DNA of 64,000 bases from Cryptomeria japonica (lineage: Eukaryota; Streptophyta; Pinopsida; Cupressales; Cupressaceae): positions 114,329,933 to 114,393,932 of the forward strand of contig NC_081410.1 in the NCBI RefSeq assembly GCF_030272615.1, read 5' to 3'. The position numbers and the translations under genes are program-made. The notes beneath the pieces are model-generated. The model was given only the letters and a program-made list of their open reading frames with translations. It was not told the DNA's origin and ran no database searches. Every line of letters starts with the position of its first letter. Position 1 is the stretch's first letter. Positions 44,242-54,502 of this stretch are shown in pieces.

Positions 44242-44628
44242 ATGGACCTACCCGTTGGTGAGATTAACCTAGAGGCCGACGACGTGCAAACAGAGCTCTA
44301 CGATGGAGAAGACATTGCGACGAGGGAATTTTCAATCTTGCTCTAGGTAGCCATCGAGACCTACATTCGAAGAGAGGCCACAGAGGCTAAAGTTCCAACA
44401 AGTACCGTGTGGAGCGCACTGGAAGTTAGCCCCGCAGTGAATCGGTTGAGGAACCACCTCCCCCGGTTGCTTGCATAGGCATCACTGGCCCAACGAACTC
44501 GCTTGGAGGAGATTGGTCGTGAGGAGCGACGCCAACAAGTCCTCCAACAGTACGAAGAAAACAGTCGTCACTGGGGAAGCCGAGCGAGATGGCACGAGGC
44601 CAAGAGGAAATTGAACTTTGAATCCTAG
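44242..44628 (+). pseudogene. Leader ORF of the Ty3 element (ORF0), unknown function
   Basis: From ATG at 44242 (MDLPVGEINLEADDVQTEL) one frame of 129 codons continues to TAG at 44626-44628. It is broken only by TAG at 44344 and 44476. It lies between the primer-binding-like site and gag in a different frame from the gag start. The C-terminal part is Arg/Glu-rich (RTRLEEIGREERRQQVLQQ) and probably helical. I do not recognise a family. Leader ORFs before gag are known in Ogre/Tat-type plant Ty3 elements, but homology to those is not shown. Confidence 0.5.
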
Positions 44629-44758
44629 AGGGAGAAAAGAACATTCTATATTGAATAAAGGTGTCATAAAATTTACACAAGTTGTATCTGATGAGATGAA
44701 TTAATAAAGGAGTGTTCTGTTTTTATGTGTTGTTATTTATGGAAATGCACGGGAATTA

Positions 44759-46668
44759 ATGCCCAACCTATTAAACAAAGATAGAAATAAGAAAGCAAAA
44801 AGTGAGGAGTGGGAGGCCGCCCAGAGGGCCTTGATTCTGGAACAGCAAGTAGAACGTAGACGGAGGCTGAGACAACTTGCCGAAGGATGACCTGCCGAAG
44901 GGTTGCCCGAAGGGATCCAAGGAGGTGTCATAGAGGGTGCAGAAGTCGTAGATCAGTTCTATGCGTCGCCAGAACACCGTAGGGTGCGAAGCCACGAAGA
45001 GTTTTTCGAGGAAACTAGGCTACGAAGGAATCTGGTCGAAGAGACTAGGGACCAATTCAAGAACTTATCCCTTATGCCATGCACGAAGGACCATCGAAGG
45101 GAGGACGCGGGTGAGAACGAAGGGGAGGGCAACCGTATGACCGTACGTGTAGAGGAGGCACGTACACACGCCACACCGGACCACCTTTTGGGACCCAACA
45201 CACCAAACACACGGGTTCAAAACACCATACCCCCAGCCACTCAAGGAGGAAGCGGGGGAGGGAGTGGCGCAGGTGCACGACAACCACCTCCAGGGACACG
45301 ACCCCCACTAATGGCAAGTAAACAGAAGCTACCAAAGTTCAACGACGACGGAAAGGAAGATCCTATCCGCCATTGCCACACTTGCAAAACCATATGGTCA
45401 GCGAATGGTGTTACCAACCAGGATGACTGGGTGCAGCAGTTCCCAGCCACGTTATGCGGAGTTGCCATAGATTGGTACTCCGTATTGACAAGCAAAGAGT
45501 GGCCACATGGGCCAATCTACAGAAGGAATTCAAGGAGGAGTTTCGGTTGCTCTGTGATGACAATGAAATCGTAACCGAGATATACAGTACCAAACAAGGT
45601 ACCAGGGAGACAGTACGGGCATACAGTTGGAGGCTGAAATAATTGCTAGGTAAAATGGAAAGCCAACCGACAGATGGACTGAAGAAACGATGGTTCGTTG
45701 AAGGGTTGAAATCCTCCTTATGGAAGAAATTGAAAATTGTACCCCGAACATCATATGACAACGCCTATAATAGGGCGATGGACCTGGAGAGCGAACACAA
45801 AACGTCGTCAAATAAGAAGAAAAGTAATAAATCCTCATCCGACGATGATGAAGACTTTGCCGAGGAAAGCAACAGTGATGGCGAATCGAGTAAGAAGGTG
45901 CACACACTTCAAAAGGATATGGAGCGAATGGTGAAGGAATTCAAAGCCATGAAGGGGAGTACAAGTAAGACTGAAGAAAACGACGCGTGGTGTACGGAGT
46001 GTAGGAGTGACGAACACACCAAAGGGTCCTGCCCCAAGAAGGCTTTCTGCGACATTTGTTAGTTTGCCAGACATTTGACAAAGGAATGTTCCTACAACAT
46101 GAAAACCAAGAGCCAACAAGTTCTCTTCACGCAAGAGCAGCCGGCCACCGGAACTTCGCAAACCACCAACAATAATGCATCATCTGGCGGATACCGGAAC
46201 AACCGACGAGGAGGGAAGACCAATAATAATAAGAGTCGGATCTAGTATGATGTGAAGAGATGCCCAATGATCTAGTGTCGAGCCTGCAATCAATGGGGCC
46301 ACTTTGCCAGGGAATGCACCTTAGAAGAAACTCCACAAAAACTATGCAAGTGGTGTGGGCTTGGAGACCACGATGATGGAACTTGCCCAAAGTCTGGAGT
46401 GAACCTCCTCATCATTAACAGGACGGAGGAATGGGTATTGGCATTCGCACAGTCTCAGTCAATGAAGGCCACATACCCATACCCTTGCACGGAGAAGCAA
46501 CAAGTGTTGGAGGCAAACGCTGCAGTGGTGAACGAAATGTTGGCACAAGGAAACACTCAGGAAGCGGCAAGTACTTTCTGCTCTGAGGCTGAGGAAAATA
46601 TCCTTAATCAAATGTTGCAGATTGAAGTACCTATGAAGATAAAGGACCTCTTGGAAACGATGCCATAA
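44759..46668 (+). pseudogene. Ty3/gypsy gag with four CCHC zinc knuckles
   Basis: It begins at ATG 44759 (MPNLLNKDRNKKAKSEE). Frame 2 runs through an acidic/Pro-rich N-terminus and KQKLPKFNDDGKEDPIRH, then shifts frame once near 45485 into the frame used by all of pol. The core follows (ATWANLQKEFKEEFRLL; ETVRAYSWRLK; KRWFVEGL). Four CX2CX4HX4C knuckles are visible at about 45993-46034, 46048-46089, 46276-46317 and 46345-46386, the second carrying a TAG in its loop. Stops: TGA 44888, TAA 45640, TAG 46060, 46243, 46273 and TAA 46666. Gag packages the element RNA in virus-like particles; this copy is dead. Confidence 0.8.
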
Positions 46669-46689
46669 TTACGTACGACACTCCTACGT

Positions 46690-47142
46690 ATGGTGCAAGT
46701 AACCCCACAGAGTCGGATGACCCGGAATACGGATGTTCCTAGCGGAACACCCACAGACCCATTGGTCCTGACACTATACAGTGGGCGGCACCTCGTGGTG
46801 ATAGAAATGGGAATACTTGGCACCATTTTGACTGACACCATTGTCGATGACGGGTCGGGAGTGAATGTGCTTCCAAAAGAAACTTGGAAGAAGCTGGGCA
46901 AGCAGACACTGTGGTCGTCAACCTTCAACTTACTCGGAGCGGATCAACATGGTATGAAACCTCTTGGAACGCTCATGGTGCAACAAGTGACCATCGGGAT
47001 ACAACCATTTGTCCTCGACTTCGTGGTGATTTCGCTTGCCAAGAAAGGATACGACGCCATTCTTGGCAGAGGGTGGTTGGTGGCGGCCAGAGCGAATCAC
47101 AACTGGAAGCGTAACACGCTATCTATGGAGAAAGCGGGGTGA
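46690..47142 (+). pseudogene. Ty3 aspartic protease domain
   Basis: This is in the same frame as gag and RT. It contains DTIVDDGSGVNVLPKETWKK, the D-S/T-G-type active-site region (here D-G-S-G), and later YDAILGRGWLVAARANHNW, the ILGR flap/dimer motif. A TGA at 47140 follows, then an acidic linker (ESDDEGGVDEGKY) with TAG at 47446. The domain would release the mature proteins of the polyprotein. Confidence 0.75.
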
Positions 47143-47469
47143 AAATTCATTATCGACCTGAAAACACAACTCGTGAGTGAAGAACTCGCGTTAGAATCAG
47201 AATCAGACGACGAAGGCGGAGTTGACGAAGGAAAGTACAAAAGGGAGCCGGATGAGGAAGGCGTCCTCAGAATCCAAGGATGTTCGAAAGATGAGACCGA
47301 TTCCCTTAACGGGCTCTTCCACTGGCAAATGGAAGACTACAAGCTGTTGTATGGGTGCAACATGTTGCAAGTTGATGAGGAGCCGGATGAAAATGAATTT
47401 CCACTAGCGTACGGGGAGTACACGAAAGGGGATGCTCTTGCCAACTAGACACCAGGCTATAGGTTTGAC

Positions 47470-48930
47470 ATGACGAAACCAATCCGGTACGAAGAGTTCG
47501 TAAAACCTACAAACCTCGGCACAGAAGCAGAGTCAAGGAACATCCTGGTTGGCGACGATTGGAATCCAGCCCTGAAAACCACTGCGTTTAAAATATTCAT
47601 GGAATACAAGGATGTATTCGCTTGGACGTACAAGGACCTCAAAGGGGTGTCGCCAAAACTGTGCGTACATAGAATTTCACTCATACCTGGGGTCGTACCT
47701 GTACGGAAGAGGCCGTATAGAATGAACAAAAACTATGTTGCAAGAGTGAATGATGAAATCGAGTGTATGCTCGAAGCGGGGATTATTTTTAAAGTGCAGA
47801 CCAGCGAGTGGGTGTTGCCCATAGTGATATCCCTTAAAAAGGAGGCAAACCAGATCCGAATTTGCATGGATTTCAGATGCCTTAATGCGGTCACCATAAA
47901 GGACCCGTTTCCAATACCATTCACAGATAGTATTTTGGAGGAAGTGGTCGATCATGAAATTTATTCATTTATGGATGGATTTTTCAGGTATAACCAAATA
48001 TCCATTGCCGAAGAGGACAAATTAAAAACGACCTTCATAGTGGAAGATGGTGTGTACGCGTATAACCGAATGTCATTCGAGTTATGCAATGCGCCAGCGA
48101 CATTCCAATGGATAATCCTCGACATATTTGACAAGATGTCAGTAGGGAACTTCAGGGCATTCCTTGACAATTGGTCCATATACAGTAACCAGGATACACA
48201 TCTGGCTGCACTTGGCGAATGCATGGAGAGATGCAAGCGAGCCCGCCTAGCACTCAATCCCAAAAAATGCAGAATCATGGTGCCTCAAGGGAAGTTGTTA
48301 GGACACATAGTGTGTAAGGTTGGACTCAAGACTGACCCAGACAAGATTCAGGTGATAGTGGAAATGGAGGCACCCACAGATGTCACGGGAGTCAAATCCT
48401 TCCTAGGACAAATAGGGTATTACAGGAGGTTTATCAAAAATTTTGGTCAAGTATCCTGCCCTCTGGACAAGCTGACGAGGAGAGGTGAACGATACGTATG
48501 GGGGACGGCTCAGGAAGAAGCCTTCTAAGAACTGAAGTCACAGTTGGTAGGTGCGCCAATCCTGACATATCCGAATTGGGACAAAGAGTTCCATGTACAC
48601 GTCGATGCATCAAATTTTGTCATAGGGGCCACACTGGCGCAGGTTGGCAATCACGGGTTGGATCACCCGGTGTACTTCGCGAGAAGACTCCTGTCGAAGG
48701 AAGAAAAAAACTATAGTACGACAAAAAGGGAAGCTCTCGGGATGGTGTACTCCGTCTAGAAGTTCAGACATTACTTACTGGCCACACCGTTCACATTCTA
48801 TGTGGACCACCTGGCGTTAATGTACCTGGTGAATAAGCCAATCATTTAGGGGCGAATCAGCCAATGGCTGCTGCTGCTACAAGAGTTCACATTCAACATT
48901 ATTATATGACCTAGGAAAAGCCATGTGATA
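47470..48930 (+). pseudogene. Ty3 reverse transcriptase and RNase H
   Basis: RT runs from about 47740 to 48290: RICMDFRCLNAVTIKDPFP, FMDGFFRYNQISI and MSFELCNAPATFQ, with the catalytic box reading FLDN instead of F/Y-x-D-D, so the second Asp is lost. The connection domain includes GVKSFLGQIGYYRRFIKNF. RNase H has FHVHVDASNFVIGATLAQ (D), TTKREALGMVYS (E) and FYVDHLALMY (D), but HVIANQLSR has Asn where ADALSR has Asp. Stops: TAA 48526, TAG 48757, TAG 48847, TGA 48907. Domain order RT-RNaseH-integrase is that of Ty3/gypsy elements. No second RNase H is seen. Confidence 0.88.
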
Positions 48931-49170
48931 GCCAACCAACTATCCAGAATCAAGTCAGGGGAACTAGCGGAAGGAGTAAATGAAGACTTCTCGGACGCCC
49001 ACTTATTTTGCATTGTCATTCTTCCTACGTGGTATACAAGCATCAGGGAATATCTGTCGACATCACAATTTCCTAGAGAGATGCCACCAGGGGAGCAAAG
49101 GAAGCTTGTACTAAGGAGTAGGACGTTTCAACTCATTAATGGCCTTTTGTATAAAATTGGACCGGACTAG

Positions 49171-50265
49171 GTCCTACGGCGATGTGTCCTAGAGGAAGAA
49201 ATTGAAGGTGTTTTGTGGGAAGCGTATGAAGGCCCGACAGGAGGGCACATGGGGCCCGACACCATGGCTAGGAAAGTTCTATTGGCAAGGTTATGGTGGC
49301 CAACACTGGACAATGACGCCTGGGAGTGGGTGACTAGTTGTGACATGTGCCAATGGGCGAGGATGCTGCTGAAGAGAGATTTTATGCCCCTCAACCCGTC
49401 CAATGCTCAGGAATTGTTTGAACGATGGGGGCTGGATTTCATCGGACCTTTGAAGGAAAGTCGAACCCGACGGTGCAGATACATCGTGGTAGCCACATAA
49501 TACTTGACCAAATGGGTCGAGGCACGGGCTCTGCCGGACAATTCGGTCGTCAGTACCGCAAGGTTTATCTATGAGCAAATCATTACACGGTACGAGATTC
49601 CAATCCAATTGACGAGTGACCACGAAGGACATTTTGTCAATCACATAATCCAGTTGCTCACGACGGAGTTCAAGATATTCCACTCCTTATCAAGCCCCTA
49701 CTATCCTCGGGCAAACAGGCAAGTCGAGGCGACGAACAAAATAATCATCTCCGTGATTTACAAGTCTTGCGGAGTGGAGAAGGAAGATCGGGAGGAATGC
49801 CTACCATCGGTACTATGGGCGTATCGGACTACGTATAAGGTCACCACAAGACAGACCCCCTACTAGTTAATGTTCGGGCAGGAAGCGGTGGTGCTAGTAG
49901 AATTCATGGTGTTGAGCCTTCACATTGCCATTGACAACAGATTAGGCGACATGGAGAGCCTCCAAGAGAGGTTGCACGCCTTGAACAAATTGGATGAGCA
50001 ACGAATGATGGCCCAGTGGGCGATAGAGACGGTACAACAGAGGCGGAAAATGTGGCATGACAAACACCTGTGAAGAATGCAGTTTACTCCTGGACAACTT
50101 GTGCTGAAGTTTAACAGACGCAATGAAATCAAGCCTGGCAAGTTCAAGGTAAAGTGGCTGGGTCGGTTTAAAATTCTCAAAGTCGAGGCAAACGGAGTGA
50201 TTAAGTTGTGGACGCTCGACGGGAAGGAGATATCGGACATCATCAATGGGTCAAAATTAAAATAG
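49171..50265 (+). pseudogene. Ty3 integrase
   Basis: The zinc-binding region reads GGHMGPDTMARKVL...WWPTL...CDMCQW; the first His of HHCC is apparently Tyr (EAYEGP). In the catalytic core, Asp is in GLDFIGPLKES, Asp in TSDHEGHFVN, and Glu in RANRQVEATNK. The GPY-like C-terminal region reads GQLVLKFNRRNEIKPGKFK and VKWLGRFKILKV. No chromodomain is recognised. Stops: TAA 49498, TAG 49864, TGA 50071. The last TAG at 50263 may be near the natural end. It would insert the cDNA into chromosomes; it is dead here. Confidence 0.85.
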
Positions 50266-50325
50266 TACCATGAACAGAGACGGGCGACCGATCCCGGACC
50301 CTCTAGAAGAAATAACAATTAAAAA

Positions 50326-50610
50326 AAAAAAAATCGTATGGTCGCACGGCTCCATACGATAGTTGACCGTACGATTGAAATTTTTTTAAAAAATAAATAA
50401 AAAATGTGTGCATACGACGGAGACACCGTACAGTGGCACTCGTTGTATGGTGGTGGCACCGCGAGACCATCGTGCGGTGGCATTGTGGGGTCACCGTGCG
50501 GCGGCACCGCGTGTCACCGTGCAGCGGAACCGTGGGGTCACCGTGCGGTGGCACTGCAGGTCCATCGTGCGGTGACACTGTGTGCCCATCGTGTGGTGGG
50601 TATATAACCG
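50326..50610. repeat. GC-rich repeat spacer after pol
   Basis: After an A13 run, CGTACGG/CCGTAYGA motifs occur in both orientations (50335-50420). About nine degenerate copies of GGTCACCGTGCGGTGGCAC-type units then fill 50420-50600. The region can form many hairpins and is unlike anything else in the element. Confidence 0.7.
50598..50610 (+). promoter_or_regulatory. TATA-like box 1 upstream of ORF3
   Basis: GGGTATATAACCGC sits at the end of the GC-rich repeats, about 375 bp before the ORF3 ATG. By sequence only. Confidence 0.3.
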
Positions 50611-50789
50611 CACGCAGCAGCAAAGAGGACAACAAAAAAAGACATAGGAAGATTACAAGCCAAGGTAAAATCGCGAGGAAGGAGATTGCACACCCGCACC
50701 CCAAGTACACCCGCATGCTAAGAACACCGCACGCAAGTCATACACCATAATTGACATCTGGAAGGAAGGGCAGCACGTGCAAGAAGGTT

Positions 50790-50800
50790 AAAGCTATAAA
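50790..50800 (+). promoter_or_regulatory. TATA-like box 2 upstream of ORF3
   Basis: GCTATAAAAGCC is a strong match to the plant TATA consensus, 186 bp upstream of the ORF3 ATG at 50980. It may drive a separate ORF3 transcript or may be incidental. Confidence 0.35.
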
Positions 50801-50979
50801 AGCCGATTAAAGAAATTAATTGAGAATCAGTGGACACAAATAGGAACAAGGCGGATTGGAGAAAACGGTTACAGCCATTAGAAGATAAGTTACAGGGAGG
50901 GCGAAGAACTTCAGAATCAAGTGCAGACGCAGGCAAACGATTTTTGCTATCTGGTGTGCGTATTGCAGGCAACCTCGGG

Positions 50980-52580
50980 ATGAGCAGCACCCAGAAAAGC
51001 AAGAAGCATCGTCCAAAACCCCTCTCGACAAAGGACAGGGACGAGGTAACAACATATAATATTGTGTTCGAAGGTCTTAATGGAATAGACTGTAGGAACT
51101 GGTGGGCGAAGACACCTCACGATGACCTGATAAAGAAAAACCTTCGCCAGGCACAAGTACACTGGGTCGTCCAGATGCCAGTTTTTTGCATAAAGGATTT
51201 TGAGGTGGTTTTGCGTGCCATGATTGGCAGTTATGATAGACATAGCCACCAGTCTGTATTTGACTATTAGCACCAGCTAATAACTATTTCTTTCACGACA
51301 TGTGAGTTCAGCAGGGTGTTTGGCATACCGAGGTTGAAAGGGAAAAAAATCGACACTTCACAGAAAACCACTCCAGAAAATCGTGCCACATTGCTATAGT
51401 TGATGTTGCGCGATAACCTCACCCAGGGAGAAAGAGATAGCCTCAAAAGTGCAGGCAAGAGTAGGGGGGTCAAGAAAACATTTTTGGCCAAGGGAGTATG
51501 GCGATGCCTGTTGTCCGTGGTGAAGAGTCACCTCACAGGTGTCAGACGTGCGTCTGACATAGCTATCACACAAATAGTGTTGATGAATGGGCTGCACAAT
51601 GGGGTGGTGTATGATTGGGCATCACTGTTGGCGGATAGGATGGACGAGTTCATGACGCTACAGTACAAGAAATTTACATGCCGCATCACGCCATTGGGTT
51701 ATTTCTCGATGCAGTCCACACACAGATCACCCCAGGCTCACAGCCATTGGAGCCACAACAACGTGGTGCACTGGACCAACCGCCCATATTCTACTGGTCT
51801 CACTTGGATGTCTTGGCACATGGCGCGGAGGCACGTCTCGGCACAAAAAGGAAGAAGCCCGCCATGTCATAAACAGAGTCGGACACAGAAGAGTCTGACG
51901 CAGAGGAAGATGTTGATAGCGGTAGGGAGGAATCTGCAAACACCTCCCAGGTGAGCGGAGGGAGCTTTCGGTTGGTAGGAAGAGGGAGTGACCAGTTGCT
52001 TGAAGAAGAGGTAGTGGAATCGGCAGGTGCAAAAGGGTCCGTTTTAGCGTCGCACCAAGTCCACTTTACACCAGCACGTCTGCCGCAGACTTGTCAGTTG
52101 GCGGTGTCGCGGTCATTCGGGACGATCCGTGTAGTCACCACGGTGCTAGTACCTAGCTTTGGGTAGCCTTGTGTGATGATAGCTATGGCACCATCGAGGG
52201 TCGAGACCACAGCAGGGATAAACTTTGGAGTGGTGACCGTTTAGGATGGGTCGGGTATCTCGGCGAGTGCAGGGGCTCCCATGGAGCAGGTTGTGCATGA
52301 AGTGCCGGATGTGCCAAGTCAGGATGTGTCGGATGTGTCGGGTGTGCCAGGTTATATGTAGGAAGCAATGATGGAAGCAAGCGCTCTCCATGATGACCTC
52401 AATGCCTGGTTGAGCCATTACCAGCTTGCACTCCTGGCATCGGTGGGGGAGGCAGCTCTATCTCCAGGCAGGGCCATGCATTCCTTAGATATCATTGATC
52501 TCGAGGAGGGGAGTTCTCCGAGTAGTAAGGCGCTTCAGAGGGCTGCGTCACCCCCTGCGGATGTAGTAACCAGTCCTTAA
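50980..52580 (+). pseudogene. Third ORF of the Ty3 element (downstream of integrase), unknown function
   Basis: ATG at 50980 (MSSTQKSKKHRPKPLSTKD) opens about 530 codons. Regions include GLNGIDCRNWWAKTPHDDL, QVHWVVQMPVFCIKDFEVV, FTTCEFSRVFGIPRLKGKK, SHLTGVRRASDIAITQIVL and ADRMDEFMTLQYKKF. Near 51670 one frameshift moves to MPHHAIGLFLDAVHTQ, then a nuclear-signal-like TKRKKP, an acidic TESDTEESDAEEDVD stretch and a C-terminal LSHYQLALLA region. Stops: TAG 51268, TAG 51397, TAA 51870, TAG 52164, 52242, 52359. No transmembrane segments suggest an envelope. The N-terminal half vaguely recalls plant-mobile-element accessory domains of Athila-type elements. The ORF runs into LINE sequence at 52576 and its true end is missing. 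Confidence 0.55.
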
Positions 52581-54502
52581 GAAGTATTTGAACCATGTGA
52601 TAGAATTCCTTAGGGAAGCCAAAGGCTTCAAGCATCGTAATAAGGAACTTCCACTCAACCCAGTCATATGCTTTCTCAAAATCAAGAAGGAACATAGCCA
52701 CATTTTGCTTTTAACATTAGCCCAGTGCATGGCCTCCCAGCTCGTGATGAGGTTCTCAAGGATGTATCTTCCCTTAATAAACCTAGTTTGTATAGAGCAG
52801 ATAAATCTTGGAAGAAAGCTCACAAGTTTGAGAGCCATCAACTTAGCTAAGATCCTATAGGAGACATTAAGTAAGGTGATAGGTCTCCAATTTTTAATCA
52901 AAGATTTGTCACCTTCTTTATACAACAATTTAATGATACCTTTATTTATCTCAGAACCTAAAGAACCCATATCAATCGCTTCCAAATGCGTCGAGTGTAG
53001 GTCTTCACAAATCCAATCAATATTGGTTTTATAGAATTTCGTAGGTAGTCCATTAGGCTCTAAGGCCTTGTCATTGCACACAGAATCAACAACATTCTTA
53101 GTTTCATCAATGGACAATGACCTCCTCAGGGCTTGGGCATCCTTTGGGGATATTAGTCTTGGAATCAATGCTTTACACTTATTCCTAGCAAAGTCACTAG
53201 TAGGGCAATCTTCTGACTCAAACAACTCCTGATAGTAATTCAAGAATTCTCCCTTAATCTCCTCCTCCTTTAACACCTCTTTCCCCTCAACCCATAATCT
53301 GTCTATCTTCTCCTTAAATTCCTTCTGCATAACATATTGAAGAAGAACTTGGAGCCCTTGTCCCCTAGCTACAACCAATTCATTCTAGCCCTAATTTTGG
53401 CTCCCGATATCCCATGATGTTGAATATTCCTCAGGAGGTCCCTAGAAAGAGTCATATTCTGAGTGTACTTGAGAGATTGCTCGAGTTCTTCTAAACCTCT
53501 TCCTCCATACTCTGAAGATTATCAATGAGATCTCTTTCAATTCTCCTATAATCCTTATCTTTTTTCCTCCTAATAGTTTTAAACAGGCATCTCCAACTAG
53601 AAACATTTAAAATCCATCTACTAATTCAAGACCTAGGACCATTGTTCCATTTATTTAATTGATTGATCATATAGATAGTAGTTAAGACATCGGGGTCATC
53701 CAATAGTCTGGTGTTAAGAATAAACTTATCCTCCTTTTTCCTAACCACAGGGGCCCTGTCCTTGAGATACACTTGTGCTAGAATCGGGTGATGATCAATT
53801 AGAGTGAATGGAAAAACTTTGACAGAGACCTCGTTAATATCTTGCTTGAATGAGTGAGTCTTTGTTAGCATAGAATATGTCAAGTCTACAATAGATTCTC
53901 TTGTGCCCCTTTTCAAAGTTGCACCAAGTATACCATATCCCCTTATAATCCCTTTTACGCCCATCAAGAGGGTCAAACAACCTCAACTTGCTTTTCATCC
54001 TACTCCAATGCATCTTCTCCTCCCCCTTTCAATCCATGTTCATCCCAACCACCTTGTCCTCCAGTTGCTCAATCAGATTGAAATCACCACTAATGAACCA
54101 CGTGATATCCGAAAGAGAGGACATCCACTTCCATAATTCCACTCTCTTCCTATAGTCATTCAATGCGTAAATCAAATACACCCCTATCAGTGTATTATTC
54201 AGATTAAGAGTTGCCCAGACTACCTTGTTGCATGGTGAAGACCCACTGTCCACAATGAATTTTTTCCCTCTGCCATTAATGAGCAACACCGCTCCCCCTT
54301 TCCCTTTCTCATGCTGAGTAACAATTTGGTGAGCCTCTTTCCATATAAATTTAAGATTTACTTCCAATGTGAAGTTAATTTCTTTAACCTCTTGGAGCAT
54401 AACCAGGTCAACATCTCTGTGCTGACAGAGGAACCTTTTCACAACATGTTTTCTATCAGGGGACTCAAGTCCCCTTATGTTCCATGAAATGCAATCCATC
54501 AT
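52576..54502 (-). pseudogene. LINE ORF2, N-terminal half (endonuclease and RT start)
   Basis: Minus strand from 54502: MMDCISWNIRGLESPDRKH (endonuclease start), VMLQEVKE, WFISGDFNLIEQ (the GDFN motif), then HHPILAQVYL (H of the SDH region). It continues through the pre-RT region to RT: KNWRPITLLNVSYRILAK, QTRFIKGRYILENLITSW and FLLDFEKAYDWVEW. Frameshifts occur near 54020, 53630, 53400 and 52690. The endonuclease nicks target DNA and RT copies the RNA at the nick. The RT is cut at 52576 by the Ty3 element and continues at 43905. Confidence 0.82.

Larger units (their letters stand above)
43905..52575 (+). mobile_element. Ty3/gypsy retrotransposon lacking a recognisable 3' LTR, inserted in a LINE
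   Basis: Order: 5' LTR, primer-binding-like site, ORF0, gag, protease, RT, RNase H, integrase, GC-rich spacer, ORF3. On both sides lies one LINE on the minus strand whose RT reading resumes almost codon-perfectly (LLKD at 52580, then VYNIVANRS at 43900). No polypurine tract, 3' LTR or clean 5-bp duplication is seen at 52575. The lineage is not assigned; ORF3 after integrase is Athila-like in position, and the leader ORF is Ogre-like in position. Confidence 0.75.

Noticed and set aside
45072-45335. Minus-strand ORFs over gag
   Set aside because: Complement of the Gln/Gly/Pro-rich gag region; Cys/Val-rich composition is a codon shadow.
50980-52580. ORF3 as an envelope gene
   Set aside because: No signal peptide, transmembrane helix or cleavage motif is visible.
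52588-52860. Plus-strand ORF of 90 codons
   Set aside because: Antisense shadow of LINE RT.
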